DNA of 5,906 nt from Candidatus Tariuqbacter arcticus (GCA_013202315.1 JABMRZ010000081.1:1-5906); one strand, 5' to 3'; shown: positions 1 through 5,879, counted from the stretch's first letter. The notes: generated by a model not told the origin, from the sequence alone. Made by a program: numbers and translations.

Positions 1-37
1 ATATTTCTATTCTTCAAACAACATTTACAAATATTTG

Positions 38-111
38 TGTAGGGGCTTGATTCATCAAGCCCTTTCTCAAGTAATTGATTGTCAAGTGGTTTGATAAATC
101 AAACCCCTACA
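38..111. repeat. Paired-hairpin inverted repeat with TGTAGGGG ends
   Basis: TGTAGGGG at 38-45 is matched by its exact reverse complement CCCCTACA at 104-111. Each half contains its own hairpin. The left has GGGCTTGAT (43-51) pairing with ATCAAGCCC (54-62); the right has GGTTTGAT (88-95) pairing with ATCAAACC (98-105). Read outward-in, the halves agree at 21 of their first 24 positions. Two of the three differences form a compensatory pair (C-G in one stem, T-A in the other) and the third is in the loop. This resembles REP/BIME-like dispersed elements of environmental bacteria. The genome copy number cannot be seen here. Confidence 0.75.
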
Positions 112-200
112 GTCGAAATCCAGAATTGGGTTTTGAATATCTGATATATGCTTATATCCGATTTCGGAAACAGTCCCCTAAAACAATTTTCAATAATTGG

Positions 201-230
201 ATACGGGCTGGTTTGAAATCCGCCCCTGCA
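201..230. repeat. Decayed hairpin related to the TGTAGGGG repeat
   Basis: The stem pairs 205-213 with 217-225 around a three-base loop, with one mismatch and one G-T wobble. Read on the minus strand, the element begins TGCAGGGGC, one base off the TGTAGGGGC start of the element at 38. It lies downstream of the minus-strand gene ending at 291. It might affect that transcript's 3' end, but no T-tract follows the stem on that strand, so it is not called a terminator. Confidence 0.45.
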
Positions 231-290
231 TCTCACGGTTTTCGGTTCAGGGTTCACAAACTAATACCCAACCCCTAAATCTTCAATAAT

Positions 291-1658
291 TTACTTCTGC
301 AGAATCAACCTCACCGTGGTCGAAATATTCCCCGAAACCATCCGCGAGAAATAGACGCCGGATGGTAATTCAGAGCCATCGACGGTTATCCAATGAAATC
401 CCGCAGGGTAGCTGCCATTCGCCAAGTCGGCGATACAACGCCCCTGAATGTCGTAGAGGGTTATCTTCACTTCCGCCACATCTTCCAGAGTGAACATCAA
501 TTGAGTGGAGTTATTGAAAGGATTGGGGTAAGCGGGATACAGCCTGCAAGGAGGCGGCAAATCGGATGATGCGTTCGATTCTCCTTCCCAGCCGGAAACC
601 GTCCAATCGTGGAATGCGGGGCTCAAATCGAAACCGGCGCTCTTATCAAATGTGAAGCTGTCTTCGGTCAGTATCTCATCGGGATAATTTCCGGTGAAGC
701 CGCGATAGGTATAGGTTCCAGCCGGAGCCGCCGCGGGGACAGCCTGGGTCATAATCCGGACGATTTGCGAACCGCCGGGCATATTCATCGGTCTCAGAAT
801 AATCGGGCCGTAGATTGAGCTGTCCGGGAGTAAAACATCGGTCCAGACATCGAATAGAGCTGGGCCCACTCCGTTATTTTCCAGGGTGGCGGTGAACTGG
901 AATTCGCCCCCTTGAGCGGGGATGATTATGGGTCCTCCCACCGGTTCCAGGGTCAAATCAAGGTCTAACGGGTCGTATAGGGTGAAATTTATATTTGAAG
1001 CCGAGCCACCGGTGACATCGACCAGCGCCGGGTCATCGGGAAAGCCGAAATATCCCATAGGGTCGCCGGCGGTGTATGTGAAGTTCCAATCGAGGTCCAT
1101 AAAGGCGCGGATATAGTATTCTCCCGGTTCGGTGAAGATGGTGTATTCACCGCTGCCGGCGGAATCTAAGAGGATGGAGAAGTGCTCTATATACTCGAAT
1201 TCAGGGTCGGTGGCGGCTTGCAGGAAGGTCAATCCGGTGTTGGTTCCGCTGTAATCGAGGGTTCCGGTGATGGTGGTGGCAGGTAATGGTGAAATTTCAA
1301 TGTCAAGTCCGCCGACATTGCCGCTGACAGACACAATTTCCGGCAGTAATTCTCCATAGAATCCGAAATAATCGTCGACGGAAGGTATCAGGTTATTATC
1401 ACGATCTTGGTAGGCGAAGAGGATATAGTCCCCTTCAGGCACAAATAATACCGAGTATAGACCGTTGCCCAGCAGCGCCAAGCCAATATAGAAATCCGGC
1501 AGCCCGCCGGTGAAATCCAAAGACACTGCATAGACATAGGTTATCCCGCCGAACCAAACCCCGCCGTCTATGTCTCCCGAAAGTGTGTAAGCTGAAGCGG
1601 TTGAGGGAATTGTTGCGAGAACCGCGAGAATCAGGGAAAGAACTATAAGCCGTTTCAT
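291..1658 (-). CDS. Secreted multi-domain protein with T9SS type A C-terminal sorting domain
   Basis: A 455-residue exported protein of unknown activity. The start at 1658 is chosen because it opens a clear signal peptide (MKRLIVLSLILAV, small-residue ASA near 21-23) and is preceded by AAAGAGG five bases away; an in-frame ATG at 1745 would bury the signal peptide. After cleavage come two homologous beta domains, about 24-125 and 128-228. Each has a GxY-type strand, then an acidic 12-residue loop (85-96 and 188-199; D at 1 and 3, N at 5, D at 12), then a YFGF motif. A third Ig-like/CARDB-type domain follows at about 231-340. The C-terminus (374-455) has the YPNPFN motif, an LYDIQGR strand, LPSGVYF and a final LILQK, diagnostic of the Por/T9SS tail that directs export across the outer membrane and is normally removed. 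Cys371 and Cys408 might pair. It stands alone on this strand, divergent from the slipin operon. A structural or adhesive surface role is inference only. Confidence 0.88.
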   Translation of the reverse strand: MKRLIVLSLILAVLATIPSTASAYTLSGDIDGGVWFGGITYVYAVSLDFTGGLPDFYIGLALLGNGLYSVLFVPEGDYILFAYQDRDNNLIPSVDDYFGFYGELLPEIVSVSGNVGGLDIEISPLPATTITGTLDYSGTNTGLTFLQAATDPEFEYIEHFSILLDSAGSGEYTIFTEPGEYYIRAFMDLDWNFTYTAGDPMGYFGFPDDPALVDVTGGSASNINFTLYDPLDLDLTLEPVGGPIIIPAQGGEFQFTATLENNGVGPALFDVWTDVLLPDSSIYGPIILRPMNMPGGSQIVRIMTQAVPAAAPAGTYTYRGFTGNYPDEILTEDSFTFDKSAGFDLSPAFHDWTVSGWEGESNASSDLPPPCRLYPAYPNPFNNSTQLMFTLEDVAEVKITLYDIQGRCIADLANGSYPAGFHWITVDGSELPSGVYFSRMVSGNISTTVRLILQK

Positions 1659-1663
1659 AGCAG

Positions 1664-1670
1664 CCTCTTT
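1664..1670 (-). promoter_or_regulatory. Ribosome binding site of the T9SS-sorted protein gene
   Basis: AAAGAGG on the minus strand ends five bases before the ATG at 1658. It decides in favour of this start over the in-frame ATG at 1745. Confidence 0.7.
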
Positions 1671-1713
1671 ATAAAGTATAATTTTTGGGTGTATTTCTGG
1701 TATATTTATTATA

Positions 1714-1742
1714 AATTTAAGCAATATTTCGTTATAAGTCAA
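1714..1742 (-). promoter_or_regulatory. Candidate sigma-70-type promoter for the T9SS-sorted protein gene
   Basis: On the minus strand, TTGACT (1737-1742, five of six consensus bases) is followed after exactly 17 bases by TAAATT (1714-1719, four of six). The predicted start of transcription is near 1707, leaving about 48 bases of leader before the ATG. The region is very A/T-rich, so chance matches are likely. Bacteroidota proper use a different promoter consensus, which adds uncertainty. Confidence 0.35.
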
Positions 1743-1804
1743 CATAATAAATCATCTCTTAAAGATTTTCCAGCGAATTTATTGTCGCTTTGTCAGGAGT
1801 ACAA

Positions 1805-1833
1805 TTGACTATTAAACTAACAATTATTATATT
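1805..1833 (+). promoter_or_regulatory. Candidate sigma-70-type promoter of the slipin operon
   Basis: TTGACT (1805-1810, five of six) and TATATT (1828-1833, five of six) are separated by exactly 17 bases. Transcription would begin near 1840, giving a leader of about 68 bases that ends in a good ribosome binding site. This is the best-matching promoter in the divergent region. Confidence 0.5.
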
Positions 1834-1895
1834 TCCACACAGGCATTGTTTTATACAGAAGTAAAACTAAAAAATTCATCACAATAATATAATTT

Positions 1896-1903
1896 AAGAG
1901 GTG
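1896..1903 (+). promoter_or_regulatory. Ribosome binding site supporting the TTG start of the slipin
   Basis: AAGAGGTG sits four bases before TTG at 1908. No ATG or GTG in this frame lies in a comparable position, so the site decides the unusual TTG start. Confidence 0.65.
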
Positions 1904-1907
1904 TATA

Positions 1908-2708
1908 TTGGGTACTACAACAATCATAGCCATAATAATTATAGTCGTGCTCTTCCTTTCCAGCGCAATCCGCATCCTCAAGGAATGGGAGAGAGCGGTG
2001 ATTCTGAGATTGGGTAGATACATCGGCAGAACCAAGGGTCCGGGACTCATCATCCTCATCCCCATCATCGATCAGCTGAACCGGGTTAATATTCAGGATG
2101 TGGTCTACGATGTCCCTCCGCAGGATATCATCACCAAAGACAATGTATCGGTGAAGGTTAATGCGGTCATCACCTACCGGGTAATGGACCCTGAAAAGGC
2201 GATTATCAGCGTGGTCAATTATCCCTATGCGATTTCCCAGCACAGTCAGACTACCTTGAGGAGCGTTTTGGGCGGGGCTGAACTGGATGAACTGTTATCT
2301 GAACGGGACAAACTGAATCAGGAAATCCAGCAGCTATTAGATGTTGACACCGACCCCTGGGGCATTAAAGTTAAGCGTGTGGAAATCAAACATGTCGACC
2401 TGCCGCAGGAGATGAAGCGGGCGATGGCTCGCCAGGCAGAAGCCGAGCGTGAACGGCGGGCAAAAGTCATTAACGCTGAAGGTGAATACCAGGCTTCTCA
2501 TAGATTAGCGGAAGCGGCTACCATCATCGGCGATCATCCGATGGCGTTGCAGCTTCGCTACCTGCAGACTCTTTCTGAAGTGGCTACGGAGAATAATTCC
2601 ACCGTCATTTTCCCGGTTCCTATCGATCTCTTTTCTGTTTTTATGAAAGGTAGTCGTCCTTCGAGCACCAATCCTCCGATAGACGCGCCATCAAGGAGCG
2701 GTGAATAG
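1908..2708 (+). CDS. Slipin / stomatin-like SPFH-domain membrane protein
   Basis: A 266-residue member of the SPFH (stomatin-prohibitin-flotillin-HflK/C) superfamily, slipin branch. These proteins oligomerise into ring or cage scaffolds on the inner membrane and modulate membrane proteases or local lipid organisation. Residues 4-22 form a hydrophobic N-terminal membrane segment. The SPFH domain spans about 25-190, with the family's IPIIDQLNRVN stretch (51-61), DxITKDNVSVKVNAVITYRV (73-92), TTLRSVLGG (115-123) and DPWGIKVKRVEIK (149-161). A charged helix with the hallmark MARQAEAERERRAKVINAEGE region lies at 173-193 and probably forms a coiled coil. The last 20 or so residues are a polar tail. 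Length and domain order are normal for slipins. The start is TTG, backed by AAGAGGTG. Slipins are usually encoded beside NfeD; here the next gene, 8 nt on, is instead a PEGA-repeat membrane protein. Family assignment is firm; the physiological role is not known from sequence. Confidence 0.93.
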   Translation: MGTTTIIAIIIIVVLFLSSAIRILKEWERAVILRLGRYIGRTKGPGLIILIPIIDQLNRVNIQDVVYDVPPQDIITKDNVSVKVNAVITYRVMDPEKAIISVVNYPYAISQHSQTTLRSVLGGAELDELLSERDKLNQEIQQLLDVDTDPWGIKVKRVEIKHVDLPQEMKRAMARQAEAERERRAKVINAEGEYQASHRLAEAATIIGDHPMALQLRYLQTLSEVATENNSTVIFPVPIDLFSVFMKGSRPSSTNPPIDAPSRSGE

Positions 2709-2716
2709 TCGATAAT

Positions 2717-4051
2717 ATGGATGACTTGCCAGATCCCCTGTTTGACTTGGAACCTACTCCGCCATTTTTGGAAAAGAACCGCAGTCGTCTTCAGCTCGTT
2801 TTCTTGATTATATTTAGATTCTCACTGCATTTTATTTTACCCATATTAGTCATTGCAGGGGTGATTTATTTAGTTATCGAATTGGGTGGTGAGAAAACCG
2901 GCTGTCTTTTGGTAACGGTTGAGCCTGATTCCGCGGTAGTTATCCTCAACGGTTCCGCAATTCTGCAAAGAACCGGTGAGTTGGTGGAGAATCTCTCGCC
3001 CGGCAGTATTATGGTATCGGTTTATAGACAGTGGTTCACCCCAGTTCCTGAAGAATTCTTCGGTGAAATCGTGGCTGGCGAAACCTTGAGAGTTCATTTC
3101 ACCTTAACGCCCAAAGCGAGGGAGCCTGACTTTGAACCGGTCAATTTCGGCGTCAATTCTCAGCCCAAAATTGTAACTTCTGTTAGCGATAATTCGCTCA
3201 GCAGCGGAAGACCGAAAGAATCTTTAAGATCGAATACTATATACTGTTCCATCATTGTAACTTCCAATGTGCAGGGGGCGGAAATATGGTTGAATAGTAA
3301 GAATTCCGGTTTAGCGACTAACACCAGCTTCGACAGCCTGGACGCTGGACGGTATGTTATTGCGGTGAAAAGGGATGGATTCAAGACGGAGCCCGATTCT
3401 CAGGCTGTAGTATTAGAATGGGATTACCAGATCGAAATCGTTTACTTTGATTTGAAACCAATTTATGAACTGGTTAATCCAAGTTTAACAGTGAGAACAG
3501 TTCCGGTTTCAGCTGAAATCTCATTAGACGGCGAATTTATGGGGGAGAGTGAGATCACACTTGATTTGAATTTTGGGAGTTATACCCTCAGCTTCGGCTC
3601 GGTAAAGAACTTTCACACCCCCGGCGATATGGTGGTAGAATTGACCCGGCGAAATCCGGTTCAGACCGTTACAATTGAGTATAATCGAGTATTGGGCAAT
3701 TCCGCCATCGCCGTCATCAATATTTTAAAAGAGGGTTTAATTGAAGGCGACAAGTTCTCTTTTTATCTTGATGGTCTCGAATATTTCAATCCTGACCATC
3801 GGAAACTGCGGGGATATCTATTCGATAATTTACCGCCGGGAAAGCATATGATTAGTTTTATATATGAAGGAGCGAAATCCGTCAGGGAAGTCGAATTGGA
3901 GGATGGATATGTAACTAACATCGATTTCATCATAGAGCGAGTTTTTAACAGGAAGAATATCAAGCTGAAATCGGTTGAATCTATCCCCAGAAGCGAATGG
4001 ATGAGAGCGCACGCTCAAATGAATATTCAATCGGTGCCTTGGGTGGAATGA
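2717..4051 (+). CDS. Single-pass membrane protein with four PEGA-like repeats
   Basis: A 444-residue protein with a short acidic, proline-rich N-terminus (1-20), a basic patch (NRSR, 21-24) and a long hydrophobic segment at about 27-55. The basic residues before the segment predict a cytoplasmic N-terminus and a large periplasmic C-terminal part. That part contains about four beta repeats of the PEGA type, near 62-130, 176-246, 255-321 and 330-406. Each shows the pattern 'strand, x-V-x-hydrophobic-NG or DG, then L-x-x-G-x-(Y/H)-x-(I/V)', for example LDAGRYVIAVKRDGF and LPPGKHMISFIYEG. PEGA domains are found in surface and cell-wall-associated proteins; their ligand is generally unknown. The gene follows the slipin by 8 nt and precedes the pseudouridine synthase by 4 nt. 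Its ATG lacks a well-spaced ribosome binding site: AAGGAG at 2693-2698 is 18 bases upstream, inside the slipin gene, so translation is probably coupled. Repeats are divergent, so domain borders are approximate. Partnership with the slipin is inferred only from position. Confidence 0.82.
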   Translation: MDDLPDPLFDLEPTPPFLEKNRSRLQLVFLIIFRFSLHFILPILVIAGVIYLVIELGGEKTGCLLVTVEPDSAVVILNGSAILQRTGELVENLSPGSIMVSVYRQWFTPVPEEFFGEIVAGETLRVHFTLTPKAREPDFEPVNFGVNSQPKIVTSVSDNSLSSGRPKESLRSNTIYCSIIVTSNVQGAEIWLNSKNSGLATNTSFDSLDAGRYVIAVKRDGFKTEPDSQAVVLEWDYQIEIVYFDLKPIYELVNPSLTVRTVPVSAEISLDGEFMGESEITLDLNFGSYTLSFGSVKNFHTPGDMVVELTRRNPVQTVTIEYNRVLGNSAIAVINILKEGLIEGDKFSFYLDGLEYFNPDHRKLRGYLFDNLPPGKHMISFIYEGAKSVREVELEDGYVTNIDFIIERVFNRKNIKLKSVESIPRSEWMRAHAQMNIQSVPWVE

Positions 4052-4055
4052 TTCT

Positions 4056-4754
4056 GTGCGTTTGGCGAAGTATATAGCTCAGCGGGGTTATTGCTCCCGC
4101 CGTCGGGCGGAGGAATTGATTAGTTTGGGTCAAGTTCAGGTTAACGGTGTAACCGCATCAATCAATCTACCGGTTAATCCTGAAACGGATGTGGTCATAG
4201 TATGCGGCGAATCTTTAAAACTCCAAGCGCCGGTCTACATTTTACTTAATAAACCACCGGGCGTGGTTTGCAGCTGCAAGCGAGGCAGGGAAGAATTTCC
4301 AATCGTACTCGATATTGTCAAGGTTCCTCAGAGAATCTTCCCGGTGGGCAGGTTGGACAGTGATTCACGGGGTCTGCTGCTGTTGACAAATGATGGAGAA
4401 TTGGCGTATTCCTTGACTCATCCTTCACAGGAAAGCGAAAAGGAATATATAGTTAAATTAAATAAGCCCTTAACGCCCGACGACGAGCAACTTTTAACCG
4501 CGGGAATTAGTCTATATAATGCAACCTGCCGCTTTTATCGATTGGAGAAGCTTTCAGAACGGGAATATCGTGTGGAGCTTAAGCAGGGTTTAAAGCGCCA
4601 GATTAGGCTAATGATTCGGTCCATTGGCAAAGAAGTGGTGGATTTACAGCGAGTCAGAGTGGGAAATTTAAAATTAGGTGATTTGCCCGAAGGGAAATGG
4701 CGTCATCTCACCGAAGTAGAAATCAAATCATTAAAGGAGAGGAAAAGAAAGTGA
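4056..4754 (+). CDS. rRNA pseudouridine synthase, RsuA/RluB/RluE/RluF family
   Basis: A 232-residue cytoplasmic enzyme that converts a specific uridine in ribosomal RNA to pseudouridine. An S4 RNA-binding domain occupies about 1-48 (MRLAKYIAQRGYCSRRRAEE, then GQVQVNG). The catalytic domain follows, starting at YILLNKPPGVVCS (61-73). The catalytic aspartate is D101 in PVGRLDSDSRGLLLLTNDGE (96-115). Further family blocks are EKEYIVKL (128-135), GLKRQIRLMIRSIG (178-191) and the C-terminal LQRVRVGNLKLGDLPEGKWR (197-216). Length and order are normal. RluB (23S rRNA) is the most likely subgroup because the S4 domain is retained, but RsuA (16S) or RluF cannot be excluded, so no symbol is given. The start is GTG, 4 nt after the PEGA gene, with GGTGGA (4042-4047) eight bases upstream. 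The gene ends overlapping the next by 4 nt. It appears intact. Confidence 0.93.
   Translation: MRLAKYIAQRGYCSRRRAEELISLGQVQVNGVTASINLPVNPETDVVIVCGESLKLQAPVYILLNKPPGVVCSCKRGREEFPIVLDIVKVPQRIFPVGRLDSDSRGLLLLTNDGELAYSLTHPSQESEKEYIVKLNKPLTPDDEQLLTAGISLYNATCRFYRLEKLSEREYRVELKQGLKRQIRLMIRSIGKEVVDLQRVRVGNLKLGDLPEGKWRHLTEVEIKSLKERKRK
4733..4742 (+). promoter_or_regulatory. Ribosome binding site setting the GTG start of the last operon gene
   Basis: AAAGGAGAGG lies inside the end of the pseudouridine synthase gene, eight bases before GTG at 4751. Together with the signal peptide beginning there, it decides against the in-frame ATG at 4697. Confidence 0.75.
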
Positions 4755-5509
4755 AACAATTATTAGTCACAATTTTAGTAGTCGTTTTAATTTTTACCGT
4801 TTTCACCGGGACAAGTTTAGCCGGAGGCGGGTTTAAAGGCGGCGGCGGCGGTCCGCTATTTGCTTATCTCGCCCCCGATCTGGGGGATTTGAACGACCAA
4901 ATTGTGCTGATGGGCATCCCGGAATTGGATGATGGATTTTGGACTTTTGGGGGGAAAGGATTCGGTTTCGTGGGGAAGAACTTCCGCATCGGCGGGTTGG
5001 GAGCTGGCGGAGTAATGACTACCAGCGGGTTCGTTCCTGGGACAATTGTGGGGCTTGACACTATTCCAGGTTTAGTCAAGGAAGTCGAATTTGCGATGGG
5101 CTACGGAGGTGTTACCCTGGAATATGTGATGAATACTCCATTAGATGTCCAGTTGACCGCTGGAGGACTAATCGGCTGGGGAGGGATTTCAGTCCGAATA
5201 TCAGAATACGAGAGTTCGCTTTATTGGAGCGGGGAGGAGAAAGGTATCTGGAATAATTATTATGAAGATTATACTGGAGACAGCTATAATTTGACAATTA
5301 CCGCTGAAAATTCGATATTCATCCTCAGTCCCTGGATTGGCGCAAATTATAAGATTTTACCCTGGATGGGATTTTCCGGTAAGGCGGGGTATTTCTTTTC
5401 CAAAGCCGGTTCCGGCAATTGGGAAGTAGCTGGCAGCAAGGTATATGCGGCTCCCGAAATCGAGTTGAGCAATGTTTACTATGAATTCGCTATTATTTTT
5501 GGGATGTAG
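4751..5509 (+). CDS. Glycine-rich exported protein, possibly an outer-membrane beta-barrel
   Basis: A 252-residue protein not assigned to a named family. It starts with GTG at 4751, which overlaps the preceding stop codon (GTGA) and gives translational coupling. Residues 1-24 are a clear signal peptide (KQLLVTILVVVLIFTVFTG, then SLA). The mature N-terminus is strikingly glycine-rich (GGGFKGGGGGP, 25-35), and a second glycine cluster FRIGGLGAGG follows at 78-87. The rest is predicted beta-rich: alternating polar and hydrophobic or aromatic strands at about 111-126, 130-151, 178-191, 193-216 and 229-252. The turn SPWIGANYKILPWMGFSGKA (193-212) is typical of small outer-membrane barrels. The end YYEFAIIFGM resembles a C-terminal beta-signal but lacks the usual terminal aromatic residue. 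No cysteine follows the signal peptide, so it is not a lipoprotein. It closes the operon, 48 nt before the terminator. Export is well supported; outer-membrane localisation is inference. Confidence 0.8.
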   Translation: MKQLLVTILVVVLIFTVFTGTSLAGGGFKGGGGGPLFAYLAPDLGDLNDQIVLMGIPELDDGFWTFGGKGFGFVGKNFRIGGLGAGGVMTTSGFVPGTIVGLDTIPGLVKEVEFAMGYGGVTLEYVMNTPLDVQLTAGGLIGWGGISVRISEYESSLYWSGEEKGIWNNYYEDYTGDSYNLTITAENSIFILSPWIGANYKILPWMGFSGKAGYFFSKAGSGNWEVAGSKVYAAPEIELSNVYYEFAIIFGM

Positions 5510-5557
5510 CGTGATACATTGTCCGCACCTTCCATAGGTATTGTGTTCGTTAAAGAG

Positions 5558-5590
5558 AAAATCGGGGTCATATTAGCCTCGATTTTTTTA
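5558..5590 (+). terminator. Rho-independent terminator of the slipin operon
   Basis: AAAATCGGGG (5558-5567) pairs with CCTCGATTTT (5577-5586) over ten positions with one G-T wobble, around a nine-base loop. The stem runs into a tract of seven T (5583-5589). It lies 48 bases after the stop codon of the last gene and fits the end of the four-gene transcript. Confidence 0.85.
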
Positions 5591-5615
5591 TAAACGATTG
5601 TTATACCCATGCTTA

Positions 5616-5737
5616 AAAGGAATTTCTGATCTTCCTAAACTCGTCATTCCAGCTTGTCCGGAATCGTTTTCCTTGTTTTTCTAAAAGATGGATTCCCGCT
5701 TTCGCGGGAATGACAGGTAGTTAATCGGAAATTCTTT
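5616..5737. repeat. Nested palindromic, MITE-like or REP-like element of about 120 bp
   Basis: The outer arms at about 5617-5630 (AGGAATTTCTGAT) and 5724-5737 (ATCGGAAATTCTTT) pair with two wobbles. Inside, GTCATTCC (5643-5650) is perfectly complementary to GGAATGAC (5707-5714), and GGAATC (5660-5665) to GATTCC (5691-5696). The right arm also folds alone: ATTCCCGC (5692-5699) pairs perfectly with GCGGGAAT (5704-5711) over a four-base loop. It has no coding capacity. If mobile, it would depend on enzymes encoded elsewhere; no target-site duplication was identified. Confidence 0.65.
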
Positions 5738-5778
5738 ATGGGGTCTGTTGCCGAAATAGAAAAATTCGCCTTTAATCG

Positions 5779-5806
5779 TGGTGTAGGGTCTCCGCACCCG
5801 ACACCA
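5779..5806. repeat. Hairpin repeat with CTCCGC loop (first of an inverted pair)
   Basis: TGGTGTAGGGT (5779-5789) pairs with ACCCGACACCA (5796-5806) over eleven positions with one mismatch; the loop is CTCCGC. It contains TGTAGGG, the same start as the repeat at 38. No T-tract follows, so it is not a typical terminator. Confidence 0.7.
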
Positions 5807-5827
5807 AATAATTGTTATTATTATATA

Positions 5828-5855
5828 TGCTGTCGACTGCGGAGAGTCGACAGTA
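5828..5855. repeat. Hairpin repeat with GCGGAG loop (second of an inverted pair)
   Basis: CTGTCGACT (5830-5838) pairs perfectly with AGTCGACAG (5845-5853), extendable by a G-T wobble and a T-A pair to 5828-5855. The loop GCGGAG is the reverse complement of the loop of the hairpin at 5779, and the two elements align over all 28 bases in inverted orientation with 20 identities. Confidence 0.7.
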
Positions 5856-5879
5856 CACATTTTTGGGCGCTGCCACTAT

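Noticed and set aside
38..111. Possible CRISPR-like repeats
   Set aside because: Only two inverted units are present, with no regular direct repeats or unique spacers and no cas genes.
250..274. Possible terminator of the minus-strand gene (GGGTT at 250-254 with AACCC at 270-274)
   Set aside because: Five pairs around a 15-base loop without a T-tract are too weak to call.
75..278. Open frame of 67 codons on the plus strand
   Set aside because: It runs through the right half of the hairpin repeat and the decayed repeat, has no ribosome binding site, and its product shows no protein-like pattern.
1659..1745. N-terminal extension of the secreted protein to the ATG at 1745
   Set aside because: It would place 29 residues before a canonical signal peptide and include the likely promoter; the ATG at 1658 has its own ribosome binding site.
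1888..1893. Perfect TATAAT near the slipin start
   Set aside because: No -35 box lies 16-18 bases upstream, and transcription would begin within the ribosome binding site.
1817..2243. Overlapping minus-strand open frames opposite the slipin gene
   Set aside because: Their products are low-complexity mirror translations of a strongly conserved SPFH gene, with no ribosome binding site.
2705..2707. ATA as an alternative start of the PEGA gene, six bases after AAGGAG
   Set aside because: ATA is almost never used as a start in bacteria; the ATG at 2717 is more credible despite its spacing.
4697..4750. N-terminal extension of the last operon gene to the ATG at 4697
   Set aside because: It would overlap the pseudouridine synthase gene by 58 bases and put 18 charged residues before the signal peptide; the GTG at 4751 has a strong ribosome binding site.
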